Under the pieces are notes generated by a model. The model was not told where the DNA came from. It searched no databases and was given only the letters and a program-made list of their open reading frames with translations. From assembly GCA_018622495.1 (NCBI GenBank), contig CP076021.1:1-64000 (forward strand): a stretch of DNA of 64,000 nt, given 5' to 3'. Position 1 is the first letter of the stretch. Each line of letters begins with the position of its first letter. The position numbers were made by a program, and so were the translations under genes. This document shows, piece by piece, positions 28,518 through 38,052 of the stretch. This DNA comes from Mycoplasmatota bacterium. GTDB taxonomy: Bacteria; Bacillota_I; Bacilli_A; Acholeplasmatales; Acholeplasmataceae.

Positions 28518-29750
28518 TTAAGAAAATTGAATAATTATTTTGCTTCCATGTCCTATAACACTGTCAATTTGCAAATTTGCTTCCAATTTTCGAACAATAT
28601 CTTTTACAAATTGAAGACCCAATCCACTACCTTTTTCGTTAAATTTCATTGCCTCTTCTGAACGATAAGGACCTTTTAAGATATTTATAATTGTTTCACT
28701 TGTCATACCAATCCCTTCATCACTAACTACCAGTCTTCTTGTTTTATTTTGAACTGAGATTGTAATATTTGATTGTGGATTAGAATAATAAAAAGCATTG
28801 AATAAAAGGTGTTCAATTAATCTTTCTAAATCTTTATCTGAAATATTTACAAGTAAAGTCTCTAATTCGAGTGTTATAGAAATCTGTTTACTTTCGAATA
28901 TTTCTTTGTACTTATGTGCGTATTTGTTAATAAATAAAGAGATATTTTGAAGATATGGTATTTCAACATAATCGAGCTCAATAAACTTAGGAATTAAGTT
29001 CATTATTTTAATAGTTTCTACTTGAATATCCAAAAAAACATCTTTAGTTGGATTAAGTTTTTCATTGACTAATGAATCTGCATAGATTCGTATTACTGAA
29101 AGAGGGGTTTTGATATCGTGTGCAATACTTTTAATATGAGACTCATAAACAGATCTTTGTTTTTCTCTTTGAACTTGGTTAGTCATGAGTTGAAAGTGCA
29201 ATTGTTTCATTTCTTTATATACGAAAGTCGAATTTTCAACCTCAATATGTTTTAAGTCCAACCTTATCTTAGTATTTTCATTTCTAAGAAATTTATATAA
29301 AATATACATCCCAAAAGCGAACAATGTAATAGAGACTAAATTTAACCCAACAAAGCCGTAAAGAATATCTTTACTTAATTTAGAAGATTCAAAGTCGACT
29401 GCTAAATAACCAAGCAGAACATTATCATAATATATAGCTTCAAACTTTATTAATATATCATCAAAATCATTGGTGAAAACGGTTTGTTCTGTAACATTTT
29501 TGAAATGAATTGTTACATCATTATTATGTGTATAATGCTCCAAATATACGATTAAACTTTCGAAGTTTTCTTCAGTGGATAGATGAGCAGTCATATTGTA
29601 TAGTTCATCATATTGTCTTGCAATTTCTTTTTGGAATTGGTTATTTGAAAAAAAATAAAAAGCAATATTCAATAAAAAAATGGTTGATAGAAAAATGATG
29701 AGCACTATTTTAAAGATTTGTGATATAAGGAGGTTCTTTATACTATTCAT
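28518..29750 (-). CDS. Sensor histidine kinase of the copper module
   Basis: 410 residues. Membrane segments at about 12-32 and 130-152 flank an external sensor domain of about 95 residues. The H-box is SIAHDIKTPLSVIR near residue 213, with LIEHLLFNAFYYS (N box), VSDEGIGMTSE and GSGLGLQFVKDI. Overlaps the regulator gene by 8 bp. The position next to csoR, copB and copA suggests it senses copper or envelope stress; that is inference. Confidence 0.88.
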   Translation of the reverse strand: MNSIKNLLISQIFKIVLIIFLSTIFLLNIAFYFFSNNQFQKEIARQYDELYNMTAHLSTEENFESLIVYLEHYTHNNDVTIHFKNVTEQTVFTNDFDDILIKFEAIYYDNVLLGYLAVDFESSKLSKDILYGFVGLNLVSITLFAFGMYILYKFLRNENTKIRLDLKHIEVENSTFVYKEMKQLHFQLMTNQVQREKQRSVYESHIKSIAHDIKTPLSVIRIYADSLVNEKLNPTKDVFLDIQVETIKIMNLIPKFIELDYVEIPYLQNISLFINKYAHKYKEIFESKQISITLELETLLVNISDKDLERLIEHLLFNAFYYSNPQSNITISVQNKTRRLVVSDEGIGMTSETIINILKGPYRSEEAMKFNEKGSGLGLQFVKDIVRKLEANLQIDSVIGHGSKIIIQFS

Positions 29751-30423
29751 CTTTTACCCCCACAAACTGATATCCAATACCATAATGCGTTTTAATGTAT
29801 GACTTTTCAGAAGAAAAATTAATTTTTTTTCTGATGTTTTTTATAAAAACATCAATAACGCGGTCATAAGCATCACTATTTGAAAAACACTGCTCAATAA
29901 TCATATCTCTAGAAAAAACAATGTTAGGATGCGAAAGCAGATGAAATAAAATATCATATTCGTATTGTGTTAAATTGATCAATTGATTGTGAACAAAAAC
30001 CTCTCTACTTAAGGGTAGAACTTTTAGATGTGAATGATTAAATGTATAGATTGTTGGATGATTAACAACAAGTCTTTTTTCAACATTTTTGAGTTTAGCC
30101 ATGACCTCATCAATTGAAAAAGGCTTAATCATATAATCATCTGCCCCAAGTGTGATGACATCGACACGGTCTTTGATATCAATTTTAGCTGATAATACGA
30201 TAATATAGACATCGGATACTTTGCGAATTTGCTTGATGAGTTCTTCACCTTGTATTCCTGGAAGCATTAAATCTAAGAGAATAATTTCAAATCTTTCATT
30301 GTGAATCGCTGTAAGTGCATCTTCTCCATTATAAACTTGCTTGACTACATGACCATCTTTGAGTGCGTACATCGCTAATAATTGATTGATCTTCGGATAA
30401 TCTTCAACAATTAATGTTTTCAT
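29743..30423 (-). CDS. OmpR-family response regulator of the copper module
   Basis: About 226 residues. Receiver with the acidic VEDYP pair, the phospho-acceptor in IILLDLMLPGIQ and Lys in DDYMIKPFS, then a winged helix with LTQYEYDILFHLL and RVIDVFIKNIRKKI. ATG 30423 has AGGAAGTG upstream. A TATAAT box at 30445-30450 suggests its own promoter after the terminator at 30461-30489. Partner of the overlapping kinase. Confidence 0.9.
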   Translation of the reverse strand: MKTLIVEDYPKINQLLAMYALKDGHVVKQVYNGEDALTAIHNERFEIILLDLMLPGIQGEELIKQIRKVSDVYIIVLSAKIDIKDRVDVITLGADDYMIKPFSIDEVMAKLKNVEKRLVVNHPTIYTFNHSHLKVLPLSREVFVHNQLINLTQYEYDILFHLLSHPNIVFSRDMIIEQCFSNSDAYDRVIDVFIKNIRKKINFSSEKSYIKTHYGIGYQFVGVKDE

Positions 30424-30460
30424 TCTTATCACTTCCTATATATCTATTATACAACAACAA

Positions 30461-30489
30461 TAAAATATGGGTGAGTATATACCCACCCA
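30461..30489 (-). terminator. Terminator between the Met-rich protein gene and the regulator
   Basis: 11-bp stem (TGGGTGGGTAT/ATACTCACCCA, one G-T pair) followed by TATTTTATT on the minus strand. Confidence 0.7.
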
Positions 30490-30497
30490 CATCCTAT

Positions 30498-31109
30498 TTA
30501 TTCATTTGGCTGAACAGGATTTAAAAATCGATTAACTATATTTGTCTTAATTTCTTTTATACTTTCAACAATTTCTTGAACTGAAAGATTAGATAAATCT
30601 AAATTCATAATATCTTCCGCAAACGATAAATCCAAACTATCTCTTTGGACATCACTCGAATGAATATACAACCATTCATAAGTACTTGCATTATTCTGGT
30701 AACCACAATTTGCATATGGTTCATTTCCACCATACCCCATCATGTTACCACCCATCATGCCATATCGATAAGTTGAGTAATCGAATTGAACATCATCTAA
30801 AAATTCGGATTTAATCTGATTAATCAATTCAACAATTTGTTCAATATTTTTTTGTTGAACATCTGCGGTTTTTATCTCATTAGCAAAACCAAAATCTATC
30901 TTTTCTCGTTCTTCAATGAGTAGATGAAGATAAATTTCTTCCATACTATTATGAATATAGTCAGATTCCATCATGCCATGTTGGCTGTAGTTGAAATTGA
31001 TAGTATCACTGTTAATATCACGTGAATACGCATTCACTGCACCCATTGATAACGCGACTAAGAACCCAACAGCAATAGTTAGTCCGAAAGCAATCAATCC
31101 ATATCTCAT
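30498..31109 (-). CDS. Secreted Met/Tyr-rich protein, candidate copper binder
   Basis: 203 residues. One N-terminal hydrophobic segment (about 4-26, uncleaved signal anchor or signal peptide). The body has a short Met/Gly cluster (RYGMMGGNMMGYGG near 113-126), HGMMESD, and two related helical blocks that share the pattern IEQIVELINQIKSEFLDDVQ / VQEIVESIKEIKTNIVNRFL. Met clusters often bind Cu(I). No family recognised. It follows the SHOCT gene by 1 bp and probably belongs to the copper response. Confidence 0.6.
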   Translation of the reverse strand: MRYGLIAFGLTIAVGFLVALSMGAVNAYSRDINSDTINFNYSQHGMMESDYIHNSMEEIYLHLLIEEREKIDFGFANEIKTADVQQKNIEQIVELINQIKSEFLDDVQFDYSTYRYGMMGGNMMGYGGNEPYANCGYQNNASTYEWLYIHSSDVQRDSLDLSFAEDIMNLDLSNLSVQEIVESIKEIKTNIVNRFLNPVQPNE

Positions 31110-31110
31110 A

Positions 31111-31449
31111 TTATTTATCCCTCAATTTCTCTATTAATTTTTCATATTCATCAATAGTTATTTCACCTTTCGCAAGGCGCGACTTTAACAACTCAATTGC
31201 TCGATCATTTACGCATTCACTGCGATAACTAAAACCATTTACAGCAAAGTAAATCACACCAATCCAAAATATACCCATTGCTAACATACCAAATGGCATA
31301 CCCCAACTTCCCACCATATGACCATAATACGGATAATCACTATTGTCTGCCCACTGTGGTGCAAAATACCAGAATGCGATAGCAGTTATAACTAATAATC
31401 CAATGAAAATCGCTAAAAAAATTCCTTGTTTTTTGTTCATCTTATTCAC
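31111..31449 (-). CDS. Small membrane protein with a C-terminal SHOCT domain
   Basis: 112 residues: membrane segments at about 9-30 and 50-70, separated by a short loop rich in Tyr, His, Met and Gly (YPYYGHMVGSWGMPFGM). The C-terminus (RAIELLKSRLAKGEITIDEYEKLIEKL) is a SHOCT domain. Divergent from csoR across the CsoR-operator region and likely co-regulated with it. Confidence 0.78.
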   Translation of the reverse strand: MNKMNKKQGIFLAIFIGLLVITAIAFWYFAPQWADNSDYPYYGHMVGSWGMPFGMLAMGIFWIGVIYFAVNGFSYRSECVNDRAIELLKSRLAKGEITIDEYEKLIEKLRDK

Positions 31450-31503
31450 CTCGACTATATTATATCAATCAATTATGAATACAAAATGAATATGAAAAAA
31501 TTC

Positions 31504-31561
31504 TTGCCTTTTTAAATAACCATGATATAATGTAATTGTACACCCCTCCCGTGGTGGGGTG
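31504..31561 (+). promoter_or_regulatory. csoR promoter with CsoR-type operator
   Basis: TTGCCT (31504-31509) and TATAAT (31526-31531) are spaced by 16 bp. Directly downstream at 31541-31561 is CACCCCTCCCGTGGTGGGGTG, an imperfect palindrome of the C/G-rich CsoR operator kind. The same element recurs before copZ at 38300-38318, and such C/G tracts are otherwise rare in this AT-rich DNA. Confidence 0.75.
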
Positions 31562-31575
31562 CAAGGAGGAAAACT

Positions 31576-31848
31576 ATGAATCAATCGCATCAACACAACT
31601 TAAGACACTTGAATGAGGAAAAAATCAAACAGTTATTAAAAACCGGACGAGGTCAAGTGGAAGGCATACTAAAAATGTATGAAGAAGGAAGATACTGTGT
31701 AGATATCTCAAAACAGATACTATCAGTCATTGCTATGCTTCAAAATGCTAATGCTTTAATCTTAAATGATCACATCAGTACATGTGTTACAGAAGCCATT
31801 TTCGAACAAAAGGGCAAAGAAAAATTGATGAAATCACTGAAATATTAG
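31576..31848 (+). CDS. csoR: Copper-sensing repressor CsoR
   Basis: 90-residue DUF156 helical repressor that releases DNA when it binds Cu(I). The three ligands are visible: Cys in GRYCVDI, and His and Cys spaced by four in NDHISTCV. GQVEGILKMYEEGRYC is the family signature. AGGAGG precedes the start. First gene of the csoR-cueP-copB unit, behind an operator it should bind itself. Confidence 0.93.
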   Translation: MNQSHQHNLRHLNEEKIKQLLKTGRGQVEGILKMYEEGRYCVDISKQILSVIAMLQNANALILNDHISTCVTEAIFEQKGKEKLMKSLKY

Positions 31849-31870
31849 TGAAATACTTGAGATGAGGTCT

Positions 31871-32431
31871 ATGATGAAAAAGAAATTACTAATCAGTTTT
31901 TCCATATTTATAGCATTTATTGGACTTATTACATTTGCAGCAGCAAATTCACCAAATCGAAATGATTTCTTGGCAAAATATGATTTAGATGGTATGATAG
32001 CAAATGATATAGTGAGCTATTTAGAGAATGATTTAAATGAACCTACAAATTTTAGTGCAGCGATTACTGGAACCAAATTGCTTTTAGGTGATGCGACACA
32101 TCAGGTGGAGTTAGAACTACCTAAAGGTCAGTTTTATCTCTCATTTGCACCCTATGTCAATCAGACTCATCCTTGCGCTAATCATAATTTAGTCACCTGT
32201 CGTGGTGAGTTAAAAAGCAAATCTTTTGAAGTTAAGATTGTTGATTCTCAAACAAATACTGTCATCATAGAAAAAACTATTATAAGCAGCTCGAATGGAT
32301 TTGCTGGTATTTGGTTACCAATAAATAAACGATATCAGATTACTGTTTCATATGAGAATTTTTCGGCAACTGACGAAGTTTCAACTTTTACTACATCAAA
32401 TACATGTCTTACAACACTTAAACTAGCCTAA
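31871..32431 (+). CDS. cueP: CueP-family extracytoplasmic copper-binding protein
   Basis: About 187 residues. Signal segment at residues 5-25 (ending FAAANS), then the CueP hallmarks FLAKYDLDGM, LPKGQFYLSFAPYVNQTHPCANHNL-VTCRGEL and NGFAGIWLP, with the final TCLTTLKL. The conserved Cys residues in HPC-x-NH, VTC and NTC should bind copper outside the membrane. CueP was described as a periplasmic protein in Salmonella; in a single-membrane cell it would be secreted or surface-held. Lies between csoR and copB. Confidence 0.88.
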   Translation: MMKKKLLISFSIFIAFIGLITFAAANSPNRNDFLAKYDLDGMIANDIVSYLENDLNEPTNFSAAITGTKLLLGDATHQVELELPKGQFYLSFAPYVNQTHPCANHNLVTCRGELKSKSFEVKIVDSQTNTVIIEKTIISSSNGFAGIWLPINKRYQITVSYENFSATDEVSTFTTSNTCLTTLKLA

Positions 32432-32443
32432 AGGAGGCAAATT

Positions 32444-34567
32444 ATGGACAAACATAAACACAATCATCATCACAAAGATAATAAAAATGAGCATATCGAC
32501 CACAATAAAAAAGCCATGAATCACGAAACGCATGATGACCACATACACCATCATGAAGAAATTCACAACCATAGTCACGGTGAAAGTTACAAAGATACAG
32601 AGCATGAAAGTCATGAAGGGCATCACGATCACCATACTATGATGGTTAAAGATTTTAAAAGAAGGTTTTTTATTTCACTAGGATTATTAGTTCCAATTTT
32701 AACTCTCTCACCTATGATTCAGGAATTTTTCGATTTGAATCTAAGGTTTTCTGGAGACTTATACATTCTTTTGACACTCAGCACTGTGTTATTTATATAC
32801 GGAGGATTACCATTTTTTAAAGGTACTTTTGAAGAGTTGAAACAAAAAGCACCAGCTATGATGTCTCTCATTGGCCTTGCTATTGTCGTTGCCTATTTCT
32901 ATAGTGCCTATACCGTCATATTCCAAACCGGTCAAGATTTTTTCTGCGAATTATCAACACTCATCTCAATCATGCTACTCGGTCACTGGATTGAAATGAA
33001 GTCTGTATTAGGTGCATCAAGAGCTTTAGAAGAACTCTTAAAACTGATGCCTGAAGAAGCTCACGTCATTGACCAAGAAGGTCACATTAATGATATATCA
33101 GTCACTCAAGTTAAAGTAGGTATGATTTTATTAGTCAGACCTGGAGAAAAAGTTCCGATTGATGGTAAAGTTATCGAGGGAAAGTCATCAGTCAATGAAT
33201 CCATGTTAACTGGTGAGTCAGTTCCTGTAGATAAATCACCTGGCGACGAATTAATAGGTGGTTCAATTAACGCTGAAGGTTCACTAAAGTATGAGGTGAC
33301 ACGTATTGGTGATGAGACATTCCTCTCACAAGTCATTAAACTTGTCAGAGACGCTCAAAAAACACGTTCAAAAACTCAAAGACTAGCCGATGTTGCGGCA
33401 AAATACTTATTCTATGTTGCATTATTAGGCGGTATATCAACATTTGTTATATGGATGTTACTCGGTAAAGATATTGGATTTGCTATGGAAAGAGCTGTAA
33501 CTGTTGTCATTATTTCATGCCCTCATGCACTTGGATTAGCAACACCACTTGTTACTGCTGTTTCATCAAGCATAGGTGCAAAACACGGGTTACTCATTCG
33601 CAATAGAGCTAACTTTGAAAATGCACGCAAAATCAATACCATTGTATTCGATAAAACCGGCACACTCACCAAAGGAGAATTTGGTATTTCAAAAATTGAA
33701 GGCCTTAGTCTAAGTGAAAACGAACTTCTCTCTTTAGCATATGCCATCGAAAATGAATCAGAGCATCCCATTGCAAAAGCAATCGTAAGTGCCGCTAAAG
33801 ATAAAAAAGTTCAACTACTTAAAGCTAAAGATATTAAAGCAATCCCAGGAAAGGGGCTTGTCGGTGTCATTGATCAATCAACCATTGAAATTGTGAGTCC
33901 TGGATATATCAAAACACTCGATATCTCCTTTGATCAAACGTCTTATGAAGCATTAGCTTCCCAAGGTAACACGGTCGTTTTTGTACTCAAAGATAAACAA
34001 TTGATGGGTTATATTGCTTTAAACGATATGATTAGAGAAACCTCAAAAGAGGCTATTGAAACACTGAAAGATATGGGCATTGATTCATATATGCTGACAG
34101 GAGATAATCAAAAAGTTGCTGATGAAGTTGCTAAAAAGATTGGTATTCAACATGTATTTGCAGAGGTTTTACCTGATCAAAAATCAGATAAGATTGAATC
34201 ACTTACAAAAGAAGGGCGTCTTGTAGCCATGACTGGTGATGGCATCAATGATGCACCAGCACTAGCTAAAGCACACCTTGGTATTGCAATTGGTGCAGGT
34301 ACAGATGTCGCGATTGAAACTGCAGACGTCATCCTTGTTAAGAGTAATCCAATGGATGTCGTAAATATCATAAAACTTTCTAAATCAACCTATAAGAAAA
34401 TGATTCAAAACCTCATATGGGCAACAGGATATAATATTATAGCTATTCCTTTAGCTGCTGGTGTATTAAGTTCTATTGGTATTCTATTGAGTCCTGCAGT
34501 TGGAGCAGTATTAATGTCACTTAGTACAGTCATTGCAGCAATCAACGCCCGTTTGCTAAAAATATAG
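32444..34567 (+). CDS. copB: Copper-exporting P-type ATPase, CPH type (CopB)
   Basis: 707 residues. The first 65 residues are a His-rich stretch (dozens of His, e.g. HNHHHKD, HIHHHEE) that should bind metal. Eight membrane segments follow. The transport motif is CPH (ISCPHALGLATPL) rather than CPC, typical of the P1B-3 class. TGES, DKTGTLT and GDGINDAPAL are intact. AAAGGAGG precedes the start. Ends with a terminator. Exports copper from the cytoplasm; oxidation-state preference is inferred from the class. Confidence 0.93.
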   Translation: MDKHKHNHHHKDNKNEHIDHNKKAMNHETHDDHIHHHEEIHNHSHGESYKDTEHESHEGHHDHHTMMVKDFKRRFFISLGLLVPILTLSPMIQEFFDLNLRFSGDLYILLTLSTVLFIYGGLPFFKGTFEELKQKAPAMMSLIGLAIVVAYFYSAYTVIFQTGQDFFCELSTLISIMLLGHWIEMKSVLGASRALEELLKLMPEEAHVIDQEGHINDISVTQVKVGMILLVRPGEKVPIDGKVIEGKSSVNESMLTGESVPVDKSPGDELIGGSINAEGSLKYEVTRIGDETFLSQVIKLVRDAQKTRSKTQRLADVAAKYLFYVALLGGISTFVIWMLLGKDIGFAMERAVTVVIISCPHALGLATPLVTAVSSSIGAKHGLLIRNRANFENARKINTIVFDKTGTLTKGEFGISKIEGLSLSENELLSLAYAIENESEHPIAKAIVSAAKDKKVQLLKAKDIKAIPGKGLVGVIDQSTIEIVSPGYIKTLDISFDQTSYEALASQGNTVVFVLKDKQLMGYIALNDMIRETSKEAIETLKDMGIDSYMLTGDNQKVADEVAKKIGIQHVFAEVLPDQKSDKIESLTKEGRLVAMTGDGINDAPALAKAHLGIAIGAGTDVAIETADVILVKSNPMDVVNIIKLSKSTYKKMIQNLIWATGYNIIAIPLAAGVLSSIGILLSPAVGAVLMSLSTVIAAINARLLKI

Positions 34568-34581
34568 AATTATCATAAGAG

Positions 34582-34607
34582 AGTGAGTCTAATAAACTCA
34601 CTTTTTC
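34582..34607 (+). terminator. Terminator after copB
   Basis: Stem AGTGAGT/ACTCACT with a 7-nt loop followed by TTTTTCT. Confidence 0.75.
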
Positions 34608-34614
34608 TATATAA

Positions 34615-34648
34615 AAATGCCAGAGAATAATTTTGATCTCTGGCATTT
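34615..34648 (-). terminator. Terminator after lgt
   Basis: Perfect 12-bp stem AAATGCCAGAGA/TCTCTGGCATTT with a 10-nt loop and a T-rich tail on the minus strand. Confidence 0.8.
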
Positions 34649-34660
34649 CGTTATTGATTG

Positions 34661-35590
34661 TTATGATGTTACATTAACTAAATCTACTTGATAGGGAAGA
34701 TTTTTCATCTTTAGTCTGCTAAAAAACAAATACACTACACCTAGAGCAACAAAAACGAGTGACATTATTATGTTTACCGGAATATCCATAATCATCAGTG
34801 CATCTCCATATGCACCATTGACTCTCATCGGCTCAATGATTATTCCTCTACCTAAACCGTACCATATCAAATAAAGTCCAAGATTTTCACCTACTTTGAG
34901 CAAACGTTTCTTCTTTAAAATGATCAGTGTGACAAGCATAGATAGGTTCCATAAACCTTCATATAAAAAGGTAGGATGATGAACAACACTACCTAGAGTC
35001 ATTTGTTCAACAATGAATTTAGGCAATATGTCAATAACCCAGGCTGATTGAATTGCTGGTCCGTAGGCTTCATGGTTCATGAAATTTCCAAATCTACCAA
35101 CGATTTGTCCAATGAGAAATCCTATCATCAACGTATCTATAAGTGGCAATAATTTAATCTTTTTGATCTTACAAAAAATAGGTACAAAAACTAGAGTGGT
35201 AATGATTGCTCCATGAATCGCTAAGCCACCTTTTGAAATATTGATTATGTCTAGAAAAGTCTTATAATGTGGAATTGGATCGAATAACACATAGTAAAGT
35301 CTAGCTCCTAAAAGTGCTAAAGGTAACCCAATTAAGAGACCGTCATAGATAATATCCTTAGGATAATTTAAACGATTGAGTTCATTCTGACTATAATATG
35401 CCGCTATAAATACTCCTGTCAAAATGAAAATTGCATACCAATAGATTTGAATGCTACCAAAATCAATTGCTACTCTTGAATAGGGGGCGCTACTCTGGCT
35501 TCCTATCGCAAGAAACAAGACCATCAAAAAGACGTGAATCATGATCATATACTGATGATGTTGATGTTTTGTATTATGATGAGTGTGCAT
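34661..35590 (-). CDS. lgt: Prolipoprotein diacylglyceryl transferase, island copy with His-rich N-terminus
   Basis: Transfers a diacylglyceryl group to the lipobox cysteine of prolipoproteins in the membrane. 309 residues with about seven membrane segments; Lgt signature IGQIVGRFGNFMNHEAYG, plus HGAII and RGIIIEPMRVNG. The N-terminus is unusual: MHTHHNTKHQHHQY precedes the first membrane segment, a likely metal-binding extension. Overlaps the end of copA by 17 bp. Lgt copies in copper or cadmium clusters are known in Firmicutes; the chromosomal copy is not in view. Confidence 0.92.
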   Translation of the reverse strand: MHTHHNTKHQHHQYMIMIHVFLMVLFLAIGSQSSAPYSRVAIDFGSIQIYWYAIFILTGVFIAAYYSQNELNRLNYPKDIIYDGLLIGLPLALLGARLYYVLFDPIPHYKTFLDIINISKGGLAIHGAIITTLVFVPIFCKIKKIKLLPLIDTLMIGFLIGQIVGRFGNFMNHEAYGPAIQSAWVIDILPKFIVEQMTLGSVVHHPTFLYEGLWNLSMLVTLIILKKKRLLKVGENLGLYLIWYGLGRGIIIEPMRVNGAYGDALMIMDIPVNIIMSLVFVALGVVYLFFSRLKMKNLPYQVDLVNVTS

Positions 35591-38048
35591 GGACTAACTC
35601 CTTATCAACCTTTAAGAATGACTGTTTTTTTAATCTCAATGAATTATAGATTACATTAAGAGAACTAATTGACATTGCAGCAGCACCAATCATTGGATGT
35701 AATAAGCCTAACATCGCAAATGGGATTGCAATCGCATTATAAAACCATGCCCAAAAATAGTTTTGTTTAATCTTTGTAAAGATCGCTTTCGATAACTGAA
35801 TGGACGTAAGCAGTGTATGTAACTCACCAGAGACCAATGTAACATCTGCTGCTTCTTTTGCAATATCAGTACCTGTTCCAATTGCAATACCCACATTAGC
35901 TTGTTTTAGCGCTGGAGCGTCATTAATACCATCACCGACCATTGCAACTAATCCAAACTCGCTTTGTAGTTTTGAAATTTCGCTTACTTTTCCTTCGGGT
36001 AAAACATCAGATATAATTCGAGTTATACCAGCTTTTTTCGCAATTGCAAGAGCAGTTCTTGAATTGTCTCCCGTAATCATAGCAGTCGTAATACCAAGAT
36101 TTTCAATTGCCCGAATAACATATGTAGAATCAGGTTTTAATGCATCTGCAACAGCAATGATACCAAGTATCTCTATATCATCTGCTAGAATCATCACCGT
36201 TTTAGCTTCATTTTCAAGTTGTTGCATCATTGATTCTAATCCATCATAAGAATGACCAATCGATTTGATTAGTTTTCTGTTACCAAAATAATATGTCTTA
36301 TTATCTAGAATACCTTTTATACCCATACCAGATATGGCTTCAAAATCTCTTGGGTTTAATAGCTTTTGATTATTATTTTTCACATCTTCGATAATTGCCA
36401 TTGCTAATGGATGCTCTGATCCTGTTTCAAGTGATCCAGCGACATGCATCATTTGATGTTCACTTATACCTATAGCATGCTTGTCAGTCACTACGGGTTT
36501 CCCATATGTTAACGTGCCAGTTTTATCAAAAGCAATGGCTTTGATATCCTTAAGTGTTTGAACTGCTTCACCGTTGCGAATTAGAATACCTTTTTCTGCG
36601 CCAACACCACTACCAACCATTAACGCTGTAGGTGTTCCCAATCCAAGTGCACACGGGCATGCTATAACTAACACAGCAGTCGCAGTAATAAATGCTAAAG
36701 TTAATGGAGTTTGATCTGTGTTAATCCATGGTAAAATAGGTTCCATATATTCTAAAATACCCAAATGGAAATTTGTGAAAATTACAAAAGAACTGAATGT
36801 GAGCAATGTTAGAACCATGATAGCGGGCACAAAATAGGATGTGATTCTATCGGCAAATTCCTGTATAGGCACTTTGGATCCCTGACAAGCTTCAACCATC
36901 TCTATAACTTGAGATAAGAATGTTTCTTTACCGATTTTAGTAACTTCTACTTTGAGCAAACCATCTTTATTGATGGTAGCTCCGATGACATTATCGCCCA
37001 CATGCTTTTTGACTGGCATCGATTCACCTGTTGCAATCGATTCATCAATTAGGCTTTTACCTTCGATAATCATGCCGTCTGTTGGTATTTTTTCGCCTGG
37101 TCTAATAATCATGATATCTTTAACACTGAGTTCATTCGTTAAAACTTCTATCTCATTGCCATCGACTAAAATGCGTGCAGTTTTCGCACCTAGTTCCATT
37201 AATTTTTTGATGGCTTGGGATGCTTTTCCTTTAGCCTTACTTTCCAGGAATTTTCCAATCAAGTGAAATGTCATAATTGTTGTTGCCATTTCGATAAATG
37301 TTGTGATTGGGAAAAACAATCCTGTGAGACCGATGAGATAGGGTGGAATAGATCCGAGTGACACAAGGACATCCATATTCGGTTTCAATGATTTAAGAGA
37401 GTAATAACTTCCTCTGTGCACGTGACGGCCAATGATAAATATGACTGGGAAACCCAGTATGGCAATGATCCAAGTGTATAATGGAATTTCAACAACAAAC
37501 ATGTGAATCAGCATGAGTGACATCATCAAAATAGTTATTGTTGAACTCAATTGAACTCTTTTTTTAGCGGAATTCATCTTGAGTGTATCAGGATCAACCG
37601 ATTCATCATTTGTTACTTCGAGACTAATCTTATATCCAATGCTTTGGATGCGGTGTTTGATATCACTAAAACGAATGACGCGATCGTCATATTGAATGGT
37701 AACTTTCTCCGTAGCGAGATTAACATGAGCATCAATAATCCCATCCATCTTCAACAGTGTATTATCAATACTGTTTGCGCATGTTGCACAACTCATTCCA
37801 TCAACTCTGGCAGTCACAGTCTTATGATTGTTTTTGATAGTAATGAGTTCATATCCTATCCCCTTAACAGCATTCATTGCAAGATTTGAACTATAACTGT
37901 TATCATCAAATTGAATTGTTGCAGTTTCAGTTGCTAAATTCACAGAAACATCAATTATCCCTTCAACTTTTCTTAATGCTTTTTCAACATGGTTGACACA
38001 CGAAGCACAAGTCATACCATTCACTCGATATTTAATATTACTCGACAT
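35574..38048 (-). CDS. copA: Copper-exporting P-type ATPase CopA with two HMA domains
   Basis: 824 residues. Two N-terminal metal-binding domains with GMTCASC and GMSCATC (residues about 12 and 85), then eight membrane segments. CPC motif in VIACPCALGLGTPTALM, TGES, DKTGTLT and GDGINDAPALKQANVG are intact, so it should export Cu(I). GAGGAA precedes the start. Four bases after copZ and overlapping lgt, so copZ-copA-lgt is one unit under the operator at 38300. Confidence 0.96.
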   Translation of the reverse strand: MSSNIKYRVNGMTCASCVNHVEKALRKVEGIIDVSVNLATETATIQFDDNSYSSNLAMNAVKGIGYELITIKNNHKTVTARVDGMSCATCANSIDNTLLKMDGIIDAHVNLATEKVTIQYDDRVIRFSDIKHRIQSIGYKISLEVTNDESVDPDTLKMNSAKKRVQLSSTITILMMSLMLIHMFVVEIPLYTWIIAILGFPVIFIIGRHVHRGSYYSLKSLKPNMDVLVSLGSIPPYLIGLTGLFFPITTFIEMATTIMTFHLIGKFLESKAKGKASQAIKKLMELGAKTARILVDGNEIEVLTNELSVKDIMIIRPGEKIPTDGMIIEGKSLIDESIATGESMPVKKHVGDNVIGATINKDGLLKVEVTKIGKETFLSQVIEMVEACQGSKVPIQEFADRITSYFVPAIMVLTLLTFSSFVIFTNFHLGILEYMEPILPWINTDQTPLTLAFITATAVLVIACPCALGLGTPTALMVGSGVGAEKGILIRNGEAVQTLKDIKAIAFDKTGTLTYGKPVVTDKHAIGISEHQMMHVAGSLETGSEHPLAMAIIEDVKNNNQKLLNPRDFEAISGMGIKGILDNKTYYFGNRKLIKSIGHSYDGLESMMQQLENEAKTVMILADDIEILGIIAVADALKPDSTYVIRAIENLGITTAMITGDNSRTALAIAKKAGITRIISDVLPEGKVSEISKLQSEFGLVAMVGDGINDAPALKQANVGIAIGTGTDIAKEAADVTLVSGELHTLLTSIQLSKAIFTKIKQNYFWAWFYNAIAIPFAMLGLLHPMIGAAAMSISSLNVIYNSLRLKKQSFLKVDKELVHAHSS

Positions 38049-38052
38049 TTTA

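Noticed and set aside
35800-36249. 149-codon plus-strand open frame antisense to copA
   Set aside because: It mirrors the codon pattern of the conserved ATPase domain on the other strand and has no ribosome-binding site.
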